Positions 1-8,082 of a DNA stretch of 64,000 nt are shown in pieces. The position numbers and the translations under genes are program-made. Each line of letters opens with the position of its first letter. Within the stretch, counting starts at the first letter, position 1. This stretch comes from Acrocarpospora phusangensis. GTDB taxonomy: Bacteria > Actinomycetota > Actinomycetes > Streptosporangiales > Streptosporangiaceae. The notes below the pieces were generated by a model, which was not told the origin of the DNA, ran no database searches, and worked only from the letters and a program-made list of their open reading frames with translations. The stretch lies in the NCBI RefSeq assembly GCF_016862995.1, contig NZ_BOOA01000029.1, positions 34,207 through 98,206 on the forward strand. The letters are read 5' to 3'.

Positions 1-837
1 AAGCTGAGCATCGAGGACGAGGAACGGCTCTGGGCGTACCGGGTGGTGGCCGAGCGGCCGCTGCCGATGGACTACTACGACAAGTTCCTGGCGGCCGGGA
101 TCGCGTACCGGTACGGCGGGTGGTCGCTCTGCGAGGGTTCCGCGGACGACCCGGCCGAGGACGATTCGCGCCTGGCGGCGGTGTACCTGCCGGAAATGCC
201 GGACCAGGAGGAACTCGCCGCCCTCCTCCGCGGCCTGCTACGCCTCCCGGAAGCCACCGAAACCGCCGAAACCACGGAAGCCACCGAAGCCGCCGGAACC
301 ACCGCCGAGGCTGAAACCGAAGAAGCAGAAGAAGCCGAGGTAGCCGCCGCTGAGGAGACCGCATCCGCGGAAGCGGCATCCGAGGAGGCGGCGTCCGAGG
401 AGGCGGCGTCCACTGAGGCCGCGTCTGAGAGCGCTGCTTCCGACGAAACCACGCCCGAAGCCGGTTCCGAGGCTGCGACGGACGACACCGCGTCCGAGGA
501 GGCCGCCTCTGAGGAAGAGGTGGATGAGCCCGGGAAGAGCGGGCTGGTGGTTCAGGCGGGGCAGAGCATCGTCTACACCGGGGCCGACATCCAGGTCACC
601 GCCAGCTATGAGACGCGGTTCCCCGCCGTGGTCGCGGGGCTGCTGCCGTACGCGACGGAAGTGGTCAGGATCGCGGTGCGGGCGCTGGAGGACGGCGAGC
701 TGGAGGGGGACGATCTCGTGCTCGAACCCGGCAAGGTGGCGCTGGCTCTGGGGAGCGCGCTGGACGGCCCGGTCGTGGACGCGTGGGGCTTCCAGATTCT
801 GGAAGCGGAGGATCTGCTGCCCGCGCGGCGCGCCTGA
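1..837 (+). CDS. C-terminal part of an unknown acidic protein
   Basis: The reading frame is open to the left edge, so the true start lies outside the window; a GTG at 43 is not convincing as a start. About 80 readable residues are followed by a long low-complexity stretch (bases 240-530) dominated by Ala, Glu, Thr and Ser with repeated SEEAA-type units, probably a disordered linker. A compact C-terminal part of about 100 residues follows. I recognise no catalytic motif, membrane segment or family. The gene ends just before a strong hairpin terminator at 866-900. Function unknown. Confidence 0.6.
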   Translation, partial: KLSIEDEERLWAYRVVAERPLPMDYYDKFLAAGIAYRYGGWSLCEGSADDPAEDDSRLAAVYLPEMPDQEELAALLRGLLRLPEATETAETTEATEAAGTTAEAETEEAEEAEVAAAEETASAEAASEEAASEEAASTEAASESAASDETTPEAGSEAATDDTASEEAASEEEVDEPGKSGLVVQAGQSIVYTGADIQVTASYETRFPAVVAGLLPYATEVVRIAVRALEDGELEGDDLVLEPGKVALALGSALDGPVVDAWGFQILEAEDLLPARRA

Positions 838-865
838 TCCGAGACAGGTAACAGGCAACAAAGGG

Positions 866-900
866 GCGGACCCCTCCGTGCCAGGCACGGAGGGGTCCGC
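866..900. terminator. Bidirectional hairpin terminator
   Basis: A perfect 17-bp inverted repeat (866-882 with 884-900) is followed by TTGGTTTTC on the + strand. It lies between the convergent acidic-protein gene and the minus-strand histidine-rich gene, so it can serve both. Confidence 0.8.
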
Positions 901-956
901 TTGGTTTTCATCCGGTTTCCTGCCGTGTCACCCCGGCAGGAAGTCGGCTATCGCCT

Positions 957-1472
957 TCAACCAGCGACACCGAACCGGCCACAGTGGTGGTGGCGGTGGT
1001 GGATGTGGCCGAAGTGGTGGTGGCGGTGGTGGAAGTGGCCATGCCCGTGGTGACGGTGGTGGTGGTGGCCGTGGTGGCGGTGGTGGCCCCAGTGACGGTG
1101 CTCGCCCCAGTGACGGTGGTGACCGAAGACCCGGTGCTCACCGTGGTGGCGCTGGTCGCCGAAGTGACGCTGCTCGACGAAGAAGCGCTGGTTGTTGAAC
1201 TGGCGCTGGTCGTTGTCCTGGCGCTGACGGTTGTCGATGTCGATGTCGATGTCGTCGTGGTGACGGCGCCGCTCCTCGGGGTCGTGCTGCATGAGGTTCT
1301 CGGCAGCCTCGCCCGGGCCCTCCGGCTGCGCCGGGACGACCGGCTGGACCTTCGCGGTCGCGCTCAGGGCGACAGCGGCGGCGTGCGCGCTGGGGGCCAT
1401 GGCGAACATGGCGGCGACGGCCGGAACAACGGCGAAACCGGTCGCCAGAGCGAGCTTGAGTTGGCTCTTCAT
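957..1472 (-). CDS. Secreted histidine-rich protein
   Basis: The 171-residue product has an N-terminal signal peptide (positively charged start, hydrophobic core, likely cleavage near SAHA-A around residue 31). The distal half is extremely rich in His with Arg, Gly and Phe; I count 36 His in all, many as HH, HHH or HHHH separated by R or G. One Cys lies near the end. A ribosome binding site AGAGAGG lies about 8 nt upstream of the ATG. Such tracts normally bind Zn, Ni or Cu ions, so extracytoplasmic metal buffering is plausible, but no family domain is visible. The antisense strand also has an open frame here because of the codon repeats; the signal peptide and ribosome binding site support the minus-strand reading. 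Confidence 0.7.
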   Translation of the reverse strand: MKSQLKLALATGFAVVPAVAAMFAMAPSAHAAAVALSATAKVQPVVPAQPEGPGEAAENLMQHDPEERRRHHDDIDIDIDNRQRQDNDQRQFNNQRFFVEQRHFGDQRHHGEHRVFGHHRHWGEHRHWGHHRHHGHHHHRHHGHGHFHHRHHHFGHIHHRHHHCGRFGVAG

Positions 1473-1782
1473 TAGACGATCCTCTCTTTTATGAGAAACG
1501 ATGCGAGATTCGTCGATCCCGTATCTAAGTGATCTTCTTACTCGAATCGCTTGCTACTTGTCGATCTCCCCGATTTTCGAAAGAAGCCGACACACTCATG
1601 CGTAAAGGACGATTGATTTTCACACAAGCCGATTCTTTGCAATACGACACGGCGTGGCGTTATTGATTGGCTCTGACATGGTGGTACGGCCCTGCCGGAG
1701 ACGAACCGCTCGTGTCGCCGTCCTTAATTTCGGGCCTTCGCATGTCATAGTTCCTTCGTTGGTTTCTTTTCGGAGGTGTCCG
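1473..1782. promoter_or_regulatory. Divergent intergenic region
   Basis: This stretch of about 310 bases separates the divergent histidine-rich and L,D-transpeptidase genes and is clearly more AT-rich than its surroundings. It must carry the promoters of both genes. On the + strand TTGCAA (1636-1641) is followed after 17 nt by TTATTG, a weak -35/-10 match. The + strand frame is open from 1654, but there is no ribosome binding site there and the encoded sequence is not signal-like, so I treat it as non-coding. No other structure is clear. Confidence 0.35.
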
Positions 1783-3297
1783 ATGCGAGTACCTTTTTTG
1801 CTCTCGATAGCCACCGGTAGCGCGATCGGCGTTTTGGTCCCCGTTTTCGGTGATGTCCTGGGCGCGACCGCCCACGCCGAGATCGCGTACGCCAAGCGCG
1901 CCGTGACCGCGTTCACCGAGCCCGCCCAGGCCACGCCGGCCCAGGGCAAGCCCCGGACGAAGGGGCACAATCGCGCCCGCGGGAAGGGCGCACGTCACTA
2001 CCGCGTGCGCGGGGGAGTCCACTACCGGGCCGGGCACGCCAAGGCGGGCGTCAGGAGGGCCCAGACGCGGGTGCAGGGGCCCATGGCGCGCCGCATCCGG
2101 CTCATGGAGCGCGCCGCCGAGCGCAAGGTCGAGAAGCAGATGATGCGCCAGGCCGAGCTCAAGCAGGAGCGGCGTGTCGAGCAGACCCGGCATCGCCAGG
2201 CGGGGCGTCCGCACCACCGGCGTTACGAGGAGCCGCGCCAGCGCCATGCCGAGCGCCCGCAGCCGCGTTACGCCTCAGAACCGCGGCAGCGTTACGCCGA
2301 GGAGTCGCGCCCGCGTTACGTCGAGCAGCCGCAGCAGCGCTATGCCGAGCGTCCGCAGCCGCGTTACATGGAGGAGCCCCTGCAGCGCTTCGCCGAGGAG
2401 CCGCGTCAGGGCTACTTCGAGCAGCCGCAGTCGCGCTACTCCGACGACTCGCGGCAGCGCTACGCCGAGCAGCCCCAGCAGCGTTACGCCGAGCGCCCGC
2501 AGTCGCGTTACGCGGAGCAGGACCGTTACGACGACCGTTCGCAGGACGGTTACAGCTCGCGCCCGATGATTCGTCCTATTTCGTACCCGCAGGACCGTCC
2601 GCGTGCCATCGCGCCTATGAACCTGCCCGACGGAATTAAGCGACATTTGCCCCGTGTCACTACTTGGTCCACTTTGCCCAGAGTGCCCCGGGATCACCAC
2701 GCTTTCGCGCGGACCAGTGGCCGCATCCTTCATCCGACGAAGCCGAAAATCGTTTATGGCCGCCCCGGCGGAAAGCCGATCGGCGTCCTGCCCACTCATT
2801 TGGTAGAAAGTCCGACATGGGTCCCGGTAGTGGACTCGCGACCGGATTGGGCGCGCGTGCTCCTGCCCAGCCGTCCCAACCATTCGACCGGCTGGATTCA
2901 CACCGGCTCGGGTGGCGTGCAGTACTCCCACAGCGACTACAGAATCAATGTCGACCTGAGTTCGCACCGAATGTCGATTCACCGGGGCGGCCGCGTCGTG
3001 GGCAGTTGGCGGGTGGCCACCGGCGCCGCGCGCACGCCCACCCCGGTCGGCCGCACGTTCGTCATGTCCGCGGTCGACACCGGCAAGGGGTACGGCGTGC
3101 CGGTGCTTCCGCTGGGCACCCACTCGCCCACCCTGCGCACCTTCGACGGCGGCCCCGCCACCATCGGGCTGCACGGCTGGTCCGACTCGAGTGTGTTCGG
3201 CCAGAGCGTCAGCAACGGCTGCGTCCGCGTGCCCCGGTCGGCCCTCCAGACGATGGCGAAGGTCCCGATGGGCACCGTGGTCACGATCGGCAGATGA
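1783..3297 (+). CDS. Secreted L,D-transpeptidase (YkuD family) with RY-rich repeat
   Basis: Of the possible starts, ATG 1783 follows a good GGAGG site and begins a signal peptide, giving 504 residues. After the signal comes a basic Ala/Arg/Gln segment, then a long repeat (bases about 2220-2523) of units such as QQRYAERPQ. A C-terminal YkuD catalytic domain holds His464 and the SNGCVRV motif with Cys480, the expected H-x15-C arrangement. L,D-transpeptidases make 3-3 peptidoglycan crosslinks or attach proteins to the wall. The SH3-like stretch before the catalytic domain (bases about 2750-2920, GRPGGKPIGVLP) fits a wall-binding module. The repeat is probably disordered and may span or bind the wall. 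Monocistronic by position. Confidence 0.85.
   Translation: MRVPFLLSIATGSAIGVLVPVFGDVLGATAHAEIAYAKRAVTAFTEPAQATPAQGKPRTKGHNRARGKGARHYRVRGGVHYRAGHAKAGVRRAQTRVQGPMARRIRLMERAAERKVEKQMMRQAELKQERRVEQTRHRQAGRPHHRRYEEPRQRHAERPQPRYASEPRQRYAEESRPRYVEQPQQRYAERPQPRYMEEPLQRFAEEPRQGYFEQPQSRYSDDSRQRYAEQPQQRYAERPQSRYAEQDRYDDRSQDGYSSRPMIRPISYPQDRPRAIAPMNLPDGIKRHLPRVTTWSTLPRVPRDHHAFARTSGRILHPTKPKIVYGRPGGKPIGVLPTHLVESPTWVPVVDSRPDWARVLLPSRPNHSTGWIHTGSGGVQYSHSDYRINVDLSSHRMSIHRGGRVVGSWRVATGAARTPTPVGRTFVMSAVDTGKGYGVPVLPLGTHSPTLRTFDGGPATIGLHGWSDSSVFGQSVSNGCVRVPRSALQTMAKVPMGTVVTIGR
2220..2523 (+). repeat. Degenerate in-frame repeat coding for Arg-Tyr-Gln-Pro units
   Basis: Short imperfect repeats of CAGCGTTACGCCGAG type recur through the middle of the L,D-transpeptidase gene and encode RYAE-x-P-Q units of roughly 8 residues. 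They stay in frame throughout. Confidence 0.7.
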
Positions 3298-3382
3298 CCC
3301 GGCGGGCACCCCTGGCGGAATACCGTTCTGCGGTAAGCTGTTACTGACCGAACAATGCTCGGTTTCTGAGTTGGAGGGCAGT

Positions 3383-4528
3383 GTGGCAGAGGCGTACATC
3401 GTGGGAGCGGTCCGGTCCCCGGTCGGGAAGAAGAAGGGCGGGCTGTCCGCCGTTCACCCCGTCGACCTGGCCGCGCACACGCTCAGCGCGCTCATCGAGC
3501 GCACCGGCGTCGACCCGGCGGCCGTGGACGACGTCATCATGGGCTGCGTCATGCAGTTCGGCCCGCAGTCGATGGACATCGCGCGCAACGCCTGGCTGAG
3601 CGCGGGCCTCCCGGAGACCGTGGCGGGCGTCACCATCGACCGCCAGTGCGGCTCCTCCCAGCAGGCGATCCACTTCGCCGCCCAGGGGGTGCTGTCCGGC
3701 ACCCAGGACCTGGTCGTCGCCTCCGGCGTCGAATCCATGTCCATCGTCCCGATGGGCTCCAGCATCACGGCCGCGCTGGAGAAGGGCATGCCCTTCCCCT
3801 TCGGCGAGAAGTGGGTGGAGCGGTACGGCAAGCAGGAGATCTCACAGTTCCGCGGCGCCGAGCTGATGGCCGAGAAGTGGAACCTGTCCCGCGAGGACCT
3901 GGACCGCTACGCGTACGAGAGCCACCAGCGGGCGGCGAAGGCGATCGCCAACGGGTACTTCCGCGACCAGATCGCTCCGCTCAACGGGGTCGAGGACGAC
4001 GAGGGCCCGCGCCCGGACACCACCATCGAGAAGATGGCCCAGCTCCGGACGCTGCGGGAGGACGGCCGCATCACCGCGGCCACCTCCTCGCAGATCTCCG
4101 ACGGCGCGGGCGCCCTCCTGATCGCCTCGGAGCAGGCGGTGCGCGACCACAACCTGACCCCCATGGCCCGCATCGTCACCCTCGCCCTGACCGGCGACGA
4201 CCCTGTCTACATGCTCACCGCGCCCATCCCGGCCACCCGGAAGGCCCTGCAGAAGGCCGGCCTGAGCATCGACGACATCGACGTCGTCGAGATCAACGAG
4301 GCGTTCGCGCCGGTTCCGCTGGCCTGGCTGGCCGAGCTCGGCGCGGACCCGGCCCGGACGAACCCGAACGGCGGCGCGATCGCCCTCGGCCACCCGCTGG
4401 GCGGCACCGGCGCGATCCTGATGACGAAGCTCCTGCACGAGCTGGAGCGGGTCAACGGCCGCTACGGCCTGCAGACCATGTGTGAGGGCGGCGGCCAGGC
4501 CAACGTCACCATCATCGAGCGCCTCTGA
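3383..4528 (+). CDS. Acetyl-CoA acyltransferase (thiolase)
   Basis: The 381-residue protein starts at GTG 3383, preceded by GGAGGG; the frame is open further upstream but overlaps the preceding gene. Thiolase hallmarks are all present: the nucleophilic Cys89 in DRQCGSS, the GHPLGGTG loop with His337, and the second catalytic Cys367 in CEGGGQ. It condenses or cleaves acyl-CoA and acetoacyl-CoA in the cytoplasm, either in fatty acid beta-oxidation or in acetoacetyl-CoA formation; sequence alone does not settle which. It is flanked by unrelated genes and ends at a bidirectional terminator. Confidence 0.9.
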   Translation: MAEAYIVGAVRSPVGKKKGGLSAVHPVDLAAHTLSALIERTGVDPAAVDDVIMGCVMQFGPQSMDIARNAWLSAGLPETVAGVTIDRQCGSSQQAIHFAAQGVLSGTQDLVVASGVESMSIVPMGSSITAALEKGMPFPFGEKWVERYGKQEISQFRGAELMAEKWNLSREDLDRYAYESHQRAAKAIANGYFRDQIAPLNGVEDDEGPRPDTTIEKMAQLRTLREDGRITAATSSQISDGAGALLIASEQAVRDHNLTPMARIVTLALTGDDPVYMLTAPIPATRKALQKAGLSIDDIDVVEINEAFAPVPLAWLAELGADPARTNPNGGAIALGHPLGGTGAILMTKLLHELERVNGRYGLQTMCEGGGQANVTIIERL

Positions 4529-4557
4529 CGATCACACCCGAGAAGCGATCACCACCC

Positions 4558-4594
4558 GAGAGGACCGTCCTGCCGCACGCGGGGCGGTCCTCTC
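4558..4594. terminator. Bidirectional hairpin terminator
   Basis: GAGAGGACCG (4558-4567) pairs with CGGTCCTCTC (4585-4594), between the convergent thiolase and histidine kinase genes and overlapping the kinase stop codon. ATTTG follows on the + strand. Confidence 0.7.
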
Positions 4595-5966
4595 ATTTGT
4601 CCGCGAGCTCTCGGGCGGCCGGCAGCTCGATGTGCACGATCGTCCCGGACCCGAGCGCGGAGGAGATCCAGCACCGGCCGCCGTGCGCGTCCGTGATCGC
4701 CTTGACGATGGACAGCCCCAGGCCGGCGCCGTCGGACAGGCGCTCCTCGCCGCGGTGGAAGCGGTCGAAGGCGCGGGCGGCCTGCTCGGGGGACATGCCC
4801 GGCCCGTCGTCGGCGATCTCCAGGAGCACCTTGCCGCCGGTCTCGGCCAGCCGGATGAACGCGGGCGTGCCCTGCGGGGTGTGGGCGCGCACGTTGGCCA
4901 GCAGGTTGACCACGACCTGGCGGATCCTGGCCTCGTCCACGAGCGCGACGAGCGTCGGGGGCGCGTCCACGATGATCGAGGACTCGGGGTCCAGCGCGGT
5001 GGCGTCCGCGGCGGCCTCCCGCGCGATCTCCGACAGGTCGGTCTCGGAGAGGGTGAGCGCGGCGCTGCGGTCGAGCCGGGCCAGCTCCAGCATCTCGGAG
5101 ACGAGTTTGCCCATCCGGGTCGCCTCGTCCTCGATCCGGCCCATGACCTTGGGCAGTTCCTTCTCGGGGATGGCCCCGGCGCGGTACAGCTCGGCGTAGC
5201 CGCGGATGGCGGCCAGGGGCGTACGCAGCTCGTGGGAGGCGTCGGCGGCGAAACGGCGGATCCGGTCCTCGGAGGCCCACCGGTCCCGGAACGAGGCGCT
5301 GATCCGGTCCAGCATCAGATTGATGGCGCTGCCCAGTTTGCCCACCTCGGAGGTGCCCTCCGGCATGCGCGCCGACAGGTCGCCGCCCCGCGCGATGCCC
5401 AGGGCCATCCGCGCCATCCGCCCGAGCGGCGCCAGGCCGGTCACGATCAGCAGCCGCCCGAGCAGCGCCAGCAGCGCGATCAGCAGCCCGCCCGTCACCA
5501 GCTCGGCGAGGAGCACCCGGCGGACCGGATCGTCCACACTGTCCAGCGGGACCGCGACGATCACCAGCCGGGCCCCGATCCGGGTCCGCGCCGCCGCCGC
5601 CATCAGATCCCCGCCCAGCTCGAAGGTACGGCCCGCCGACGCGTGCGCCGTCAGCCGCTCCAGGCCGATGCCCTCCACCAGCCCCGGCACCGAACCGGCC
5701 TGCGGCGCGTCCCCGCTGACCAGCCGGGTCCGCCGGTTGTTCAGGTTGAGGGTGACCACGGCGAAGGTGGACCCGGTCAGGGCCTGGGTGAGCGTGTCGG
5801 TGGCCTCCACCCGGCGGGACGCGGTGGAGGTGGCGGCCAGCAGCTGGCCTTCCAGCCGGTCGTACAGGTGGCCCCGGAGCACGACGGCGCTGACCGCGGA
5901 TAACACCACCAGCAGGAGGGCGCTGATGGCGAGCAGTCCGGCCAGAAGACGGGTGCGCAGCGACAT
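4593..5966 (-). CDS. Sensor histidine kinase
   Basis: The 457-residue membrane kinase has two transmembrane segments (about residues 8-30 and 152-176) enclosing an extracytoplasmic sensor of about 120 residues. A HAMP linker follows, then the H-box SHELRTP with phospho-acceptor His245, and the N, G1 (DDGPGM) and G2 (GAGLGLSIV) ATP-binding boxes. Its ATG follows the response regulator TAG stop directly, so the two are almost certainly translationally coupled. The architecture matches the actinobacterial TrcS/MprB-like group. The signal sensed is unknown. Confidence 0.9.
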   Translation of the reverse strand: MSLRTRLLAGLLAISALLLVVLSAVSAVVLRGHLYDRLEGQLLAATSTASRRVEATDTLTQALTGSTFAVVTLNLNNRRTRLVSGDAPQAGSVPGLVEGIGLERLTAHASAGRTFELGGDLMAAAARTRIGARLVIVAVPLDSVDDPVRRVLLAELVTGGLLIALLALLGRLLIVTGLAPLGRMARMALGIARGGDLSARMPEGTSEVGKLGSAINLMLDRISASFRDRWASEDRIRRFAADASHELRTPLAAIRGYAELYRAGAIPEKELPKVMGRIEDEATRMGKLVSEMLELARLDRSAALTLSETDLSEIAREAAADATALDPESSIIVDAPPTLVALVDEARIRQVVVNLLANVRAHTPQGTPAFIRLAETGGKVLLEIADDGPGMSPEQAARAFDRFHRGEERLSDGAGLGLSIVKAITDAHGGRCWISSALGSGTIVHIELPAARELADK

Positions 5967-6653
5967 CTAGGGCCGCAGGGCGTACCCCACACCGCGCTGG
6001 GTGTGGATGAGCGGGGGGCCGAGCGGGTCCAGCTTGCGGCGCAGGTAGGAGATGTAGGTCTCCAGGACCTGGGAGGAGCCGCCGTAGCCCCACACCTGGT
6101 CGAGCAGCTGCCGTTTGGTCAGCACCAGGCCCGGGTGCTCCATCATGAAGGCGAGCAGCCGGAACTCGGTGGGGGACAGGTCCACCCGGACGCCGCCCCG
6201 GCGCACCTCCCACCGCGCCTCGTCCAGCTCCAGGTCCGCCACCCGCAGCACGTCGCCGTTGGGCCGCTCCTCGGCGTCCGGCACGGTCGTACGGCGCAGC
6301 ACCGCCCGGATCCTGGCGATCAGCGCCTCCACCGAGAACGGTTTGGTGACGTAGTCGTCGGCGCCCATGGTCAGCCCGCGTACGGTGTCGGAGACGGCGT
6401 CCCGCGCGGTCAGGAAGATCACCGGTGTCTGCACGCCCTCGTACCGGATGCGCCGGCACACCTCGAATCCATCGATGTCGGGCAGCATGACGTCGAGGAC
6501 GACGAGATCCGGGCGCCGGGCGGCGAACTCGCGCAGCGCGTCGCGGCCGTTGGCGACCGCCGTCACGTGGAAGCCGTGGAAGCGCAGCGCGACATCCACG
6601 ATGTCCCGGATATTCGGTTCGTCCTCGACGACGAGGATTCTGGTCTCACTCAT
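5967..6653 (-). CDS. OmpR/PhoB-family response regulator
   Basis: The 228-residue regulator has an N-terminal receiver domain (acidic pair E10-D11, phospho-acceptor Asp54 in VVLDVMLPD) and a C-terminal winged helix (SPTEFRLL, then a recognition-helix region ending VRGVGYALRP-like). I use ATG 6653; an in-frame GTG at 6662 would add three residues. It is the partner of the adjacent kinase, and it lies just downstream of a small secreted protein gene that may share its transcript or be its target. Confidence 0.92.
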   Translation of the reverse strand: MSETRILVVEDEPNIRDIVDVALRFHGFHVTAVANGRDALREFAARRPDLVVLDVMLPDIDGFEVCRRIRYEGVQTPVIFLTARDAVSDTVRGLTMGADDYVTKPFSVEALIARIRAVLRRTTVPDAEERPNGDVLRVADLELDEARWEVRRGGVRVDLSPTEFRLLAFMMEHPGLVLTKRQLLDQVWGYGGSSQVLETYISYLRRKLDPLGPPLIHTQRGVGYALRP

Positions 6654-6706
6654 GACTGACACAAGTATGGGTGCTTCCGTACGGCCAGAAGCCCCAAATG
6701 TCCGTT

Positions 6707-7183
6707 TTAGCTGCCCAGGACCTTGCTTTCGGGGTTCTTGAGCTTCTTTGGTACGCGCACGAGCGCCGCTGTCGGGTTCGGCTTCCCGGCCACGCCGATG
6801 GCGAAGACCCGGTCACCCACCACGAGCGTGCCCAGGTCGGCCTTGGCCCCGGCGCGGCGGAACCGCGTGTCCGACGTGGTCTTCCACGTCCAGGTCACTC
6901 CGTCACGGCTCCGTACGGTCAGCGTCGAGGCGTCCTTCGCGACGATCGAGCCACGCTGCCAGGTGTAGTCGACGAAGGCGTTCTTGGTCCGCAGGGTGGC
7001 GGTGCCGTGGATGCCGACGGCCTTGCGCTTGACCCGGCTGAGCGGCGTGGCGGCCCCCTGCCGTGAATCGGCGGAGGCCTTCGCCGGGGCGTACGCGACG
7101 GGGCCGGCGGACGCCGTGGACGCGGGGGCCGAGGCCAGGAACACGGCCGCGACCGTGGCGCCGAGGGCGAGCTTCATTCTCAT
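6707..7183 (-). CDS. Small secreted protein, DUF5666-like
   Basis: Starting at ATG 7183 (ATG 7177 and TTG 7195 are alternatives) this gives 158 residues: a signal peptide with an ASA cleavage region, then a beta-rich domain. Its pattern of ltv-rdG, T-fr, l-vGDrV and a final A-lVRV strand resembles DUF5666-type secreted domains. No catalytic residues are recognised. The gene lies about 50 nt upstream of the response regulator on the same strand, so secreted protein, regulator and kinase probably form one operon. A hairpin (7187-7213) abuts its start. Confidence 0.65.
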   Translation of the reverse strand: MRMKLALGATVAAVFLASAPASTASAGPVAYAPAKASADSRQGAATPLSRVKRKAVGIHGTATLRTKNAFVDYTWQRGSIVAKDASTLTVRSRDGVTWTWKTTSDTRFRRAGAKADLGTLVVGDRVFAIGVAGKPNPTAALVRVPKKLKNPESKVLGS

Positions 7184-7186
7184 GGA

Positions 7187-7213
7187 GCCCAGCAAAGCCG
7201 CCCACGCTGGGCT
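7187..7213 (-). terminator. Hairpin between methyltransferase and secreted-protein genes
   Basis: AGCCCAGC (7187-7194) pairs with GCTGGGCT (7206-7213), loop 11 nt. There is no T-run in either direction. It could end the methyltransferase transcript or affect translation of the next gene, whose ATG is only 4 nt away. Confidence 0.4.
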
Positions 7214-7246
7214 GATCAGCGGAGAAAGGTGAGAAATCCGTGTGAA

Positions 7247-7978
7247 CTAGAAGGGAACCCTGGCCACGCAGAACACGGTCTGGCCGAACGGCGGCCGGAT
7301 GAACCGCTCGATGAACCGCGTGCTCGGCACCACGGTCCGGTCGTAGATCTTGACCAGGCGCGGGTCCGGATACCCGACACCGCCCCGCCGCACGGCCAGC
7401 CACCAGGCGATGCCGCCGAGGAAGTTGATCGGCTTCAGCACGTCCACGTCCAGCCCCGCCGCCGCGACGGTACGGCCGAGCGTGGCCGGCGTGTACCGCG
7501 TGACGTGCCCGACCTTGCGATCGAAGTCCCCATAGAGCTGCATGTAGCCGGGCACCCAAATGATGATCTTGCCGCCGGGCTGGGTCACCTCGGCCAGCGA
7601 GCGCAGCGCCTCGACGTCCTCCTCGATGTGCTCGAGGACGTTCATCATCACCACGGTGTCGACCTTGTTCTCCAGCGGGATCGCGGTCGGCAGCCCGAAC
7701 TGCAGCACGTCGATGTCGTCCCGATCGGCGAACCGCTTCTCCAGCTGCTCCACGCAGTACGGGTCGAAGTCGCTCACGACCAGCCGGTCCAGCCGGGGCA
7801 GGAACTGCTCGGCGAAGTGCCCGAGACCGGATCCGATCTCCAGCATCGACCGGCCGACGTGCGGCGCGACCATGTCGAACTCGTACTGCCGGTAATTCCG
7901 GGCTTCGTCCCCGCCCAGGTGGTTCTCCAGGGCCTCGTCTCCGGCCGCCGGCTGAACTACTCGGTCATACCCAGACAT
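7247..7978 (-). CDS. Class I SAM-dependent methyltransferase
   Basis: The 243-residue cytoplasmic protein carries SAM-binding motif I, LEIGSGLGHF at residues 46-55, the acidic motif II in VVSDFDP, and the motif IV/V region NVLEHIEEDVEALRSL. The sequence after motif V resembles small-molecule or glycolipid methyltransferases of the Methyltransf_11/UbiE type. The substrate cannot be named. It is transcribed divergently from the STAND ATPase pair. Confidence 0.85.
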   Translation of the reverse strand: MSGYDRVVQPAAGDEALENHLGGDEARNYRQYEFDMVAPHVGRSMLEIGSGLGHFAEQFLPRLDRLVVSDFDPYCVEQLEKRFADRDDIDVLQFGLPTAIPLENKVDTVVMMNVLEHIEEDVEALRSLAEVTQPGGKIIIWVPGYMQLYGDFDRKVGHVTRYTPATLGRTVAAAGLDVDVLKPINFLGGIAWWLAVRRGGVGYPDPRLVKIYDRTVVPSTRFIERFIRPPFGQTVFCVARVPF

Positions 7979-8082
7979 GCGATCCTCGTTTACGGCAGGT
8001 GGCGGTGTGCGAAGTCTAGTGCCCCGGCCCGGGCGGATGATTCAGAACACCCGTTCCGCGTCCTGAGGGTTACGATTCGTGA

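Noticed and set aside
984..1475. A + strand frame with Val-rich translation
   Set aside because: Arises from reading the His-codon repeats in reverse; the minus strand has the signal peptide and ribosome binding site.
3191..3382. Upstream extension of the thiolase frame
   Set aside because: It overlaps the L,D-transpeptidase end, reads as Arg/Ser-rich shadow, and GTG 3383 has a good ribosome binding site.
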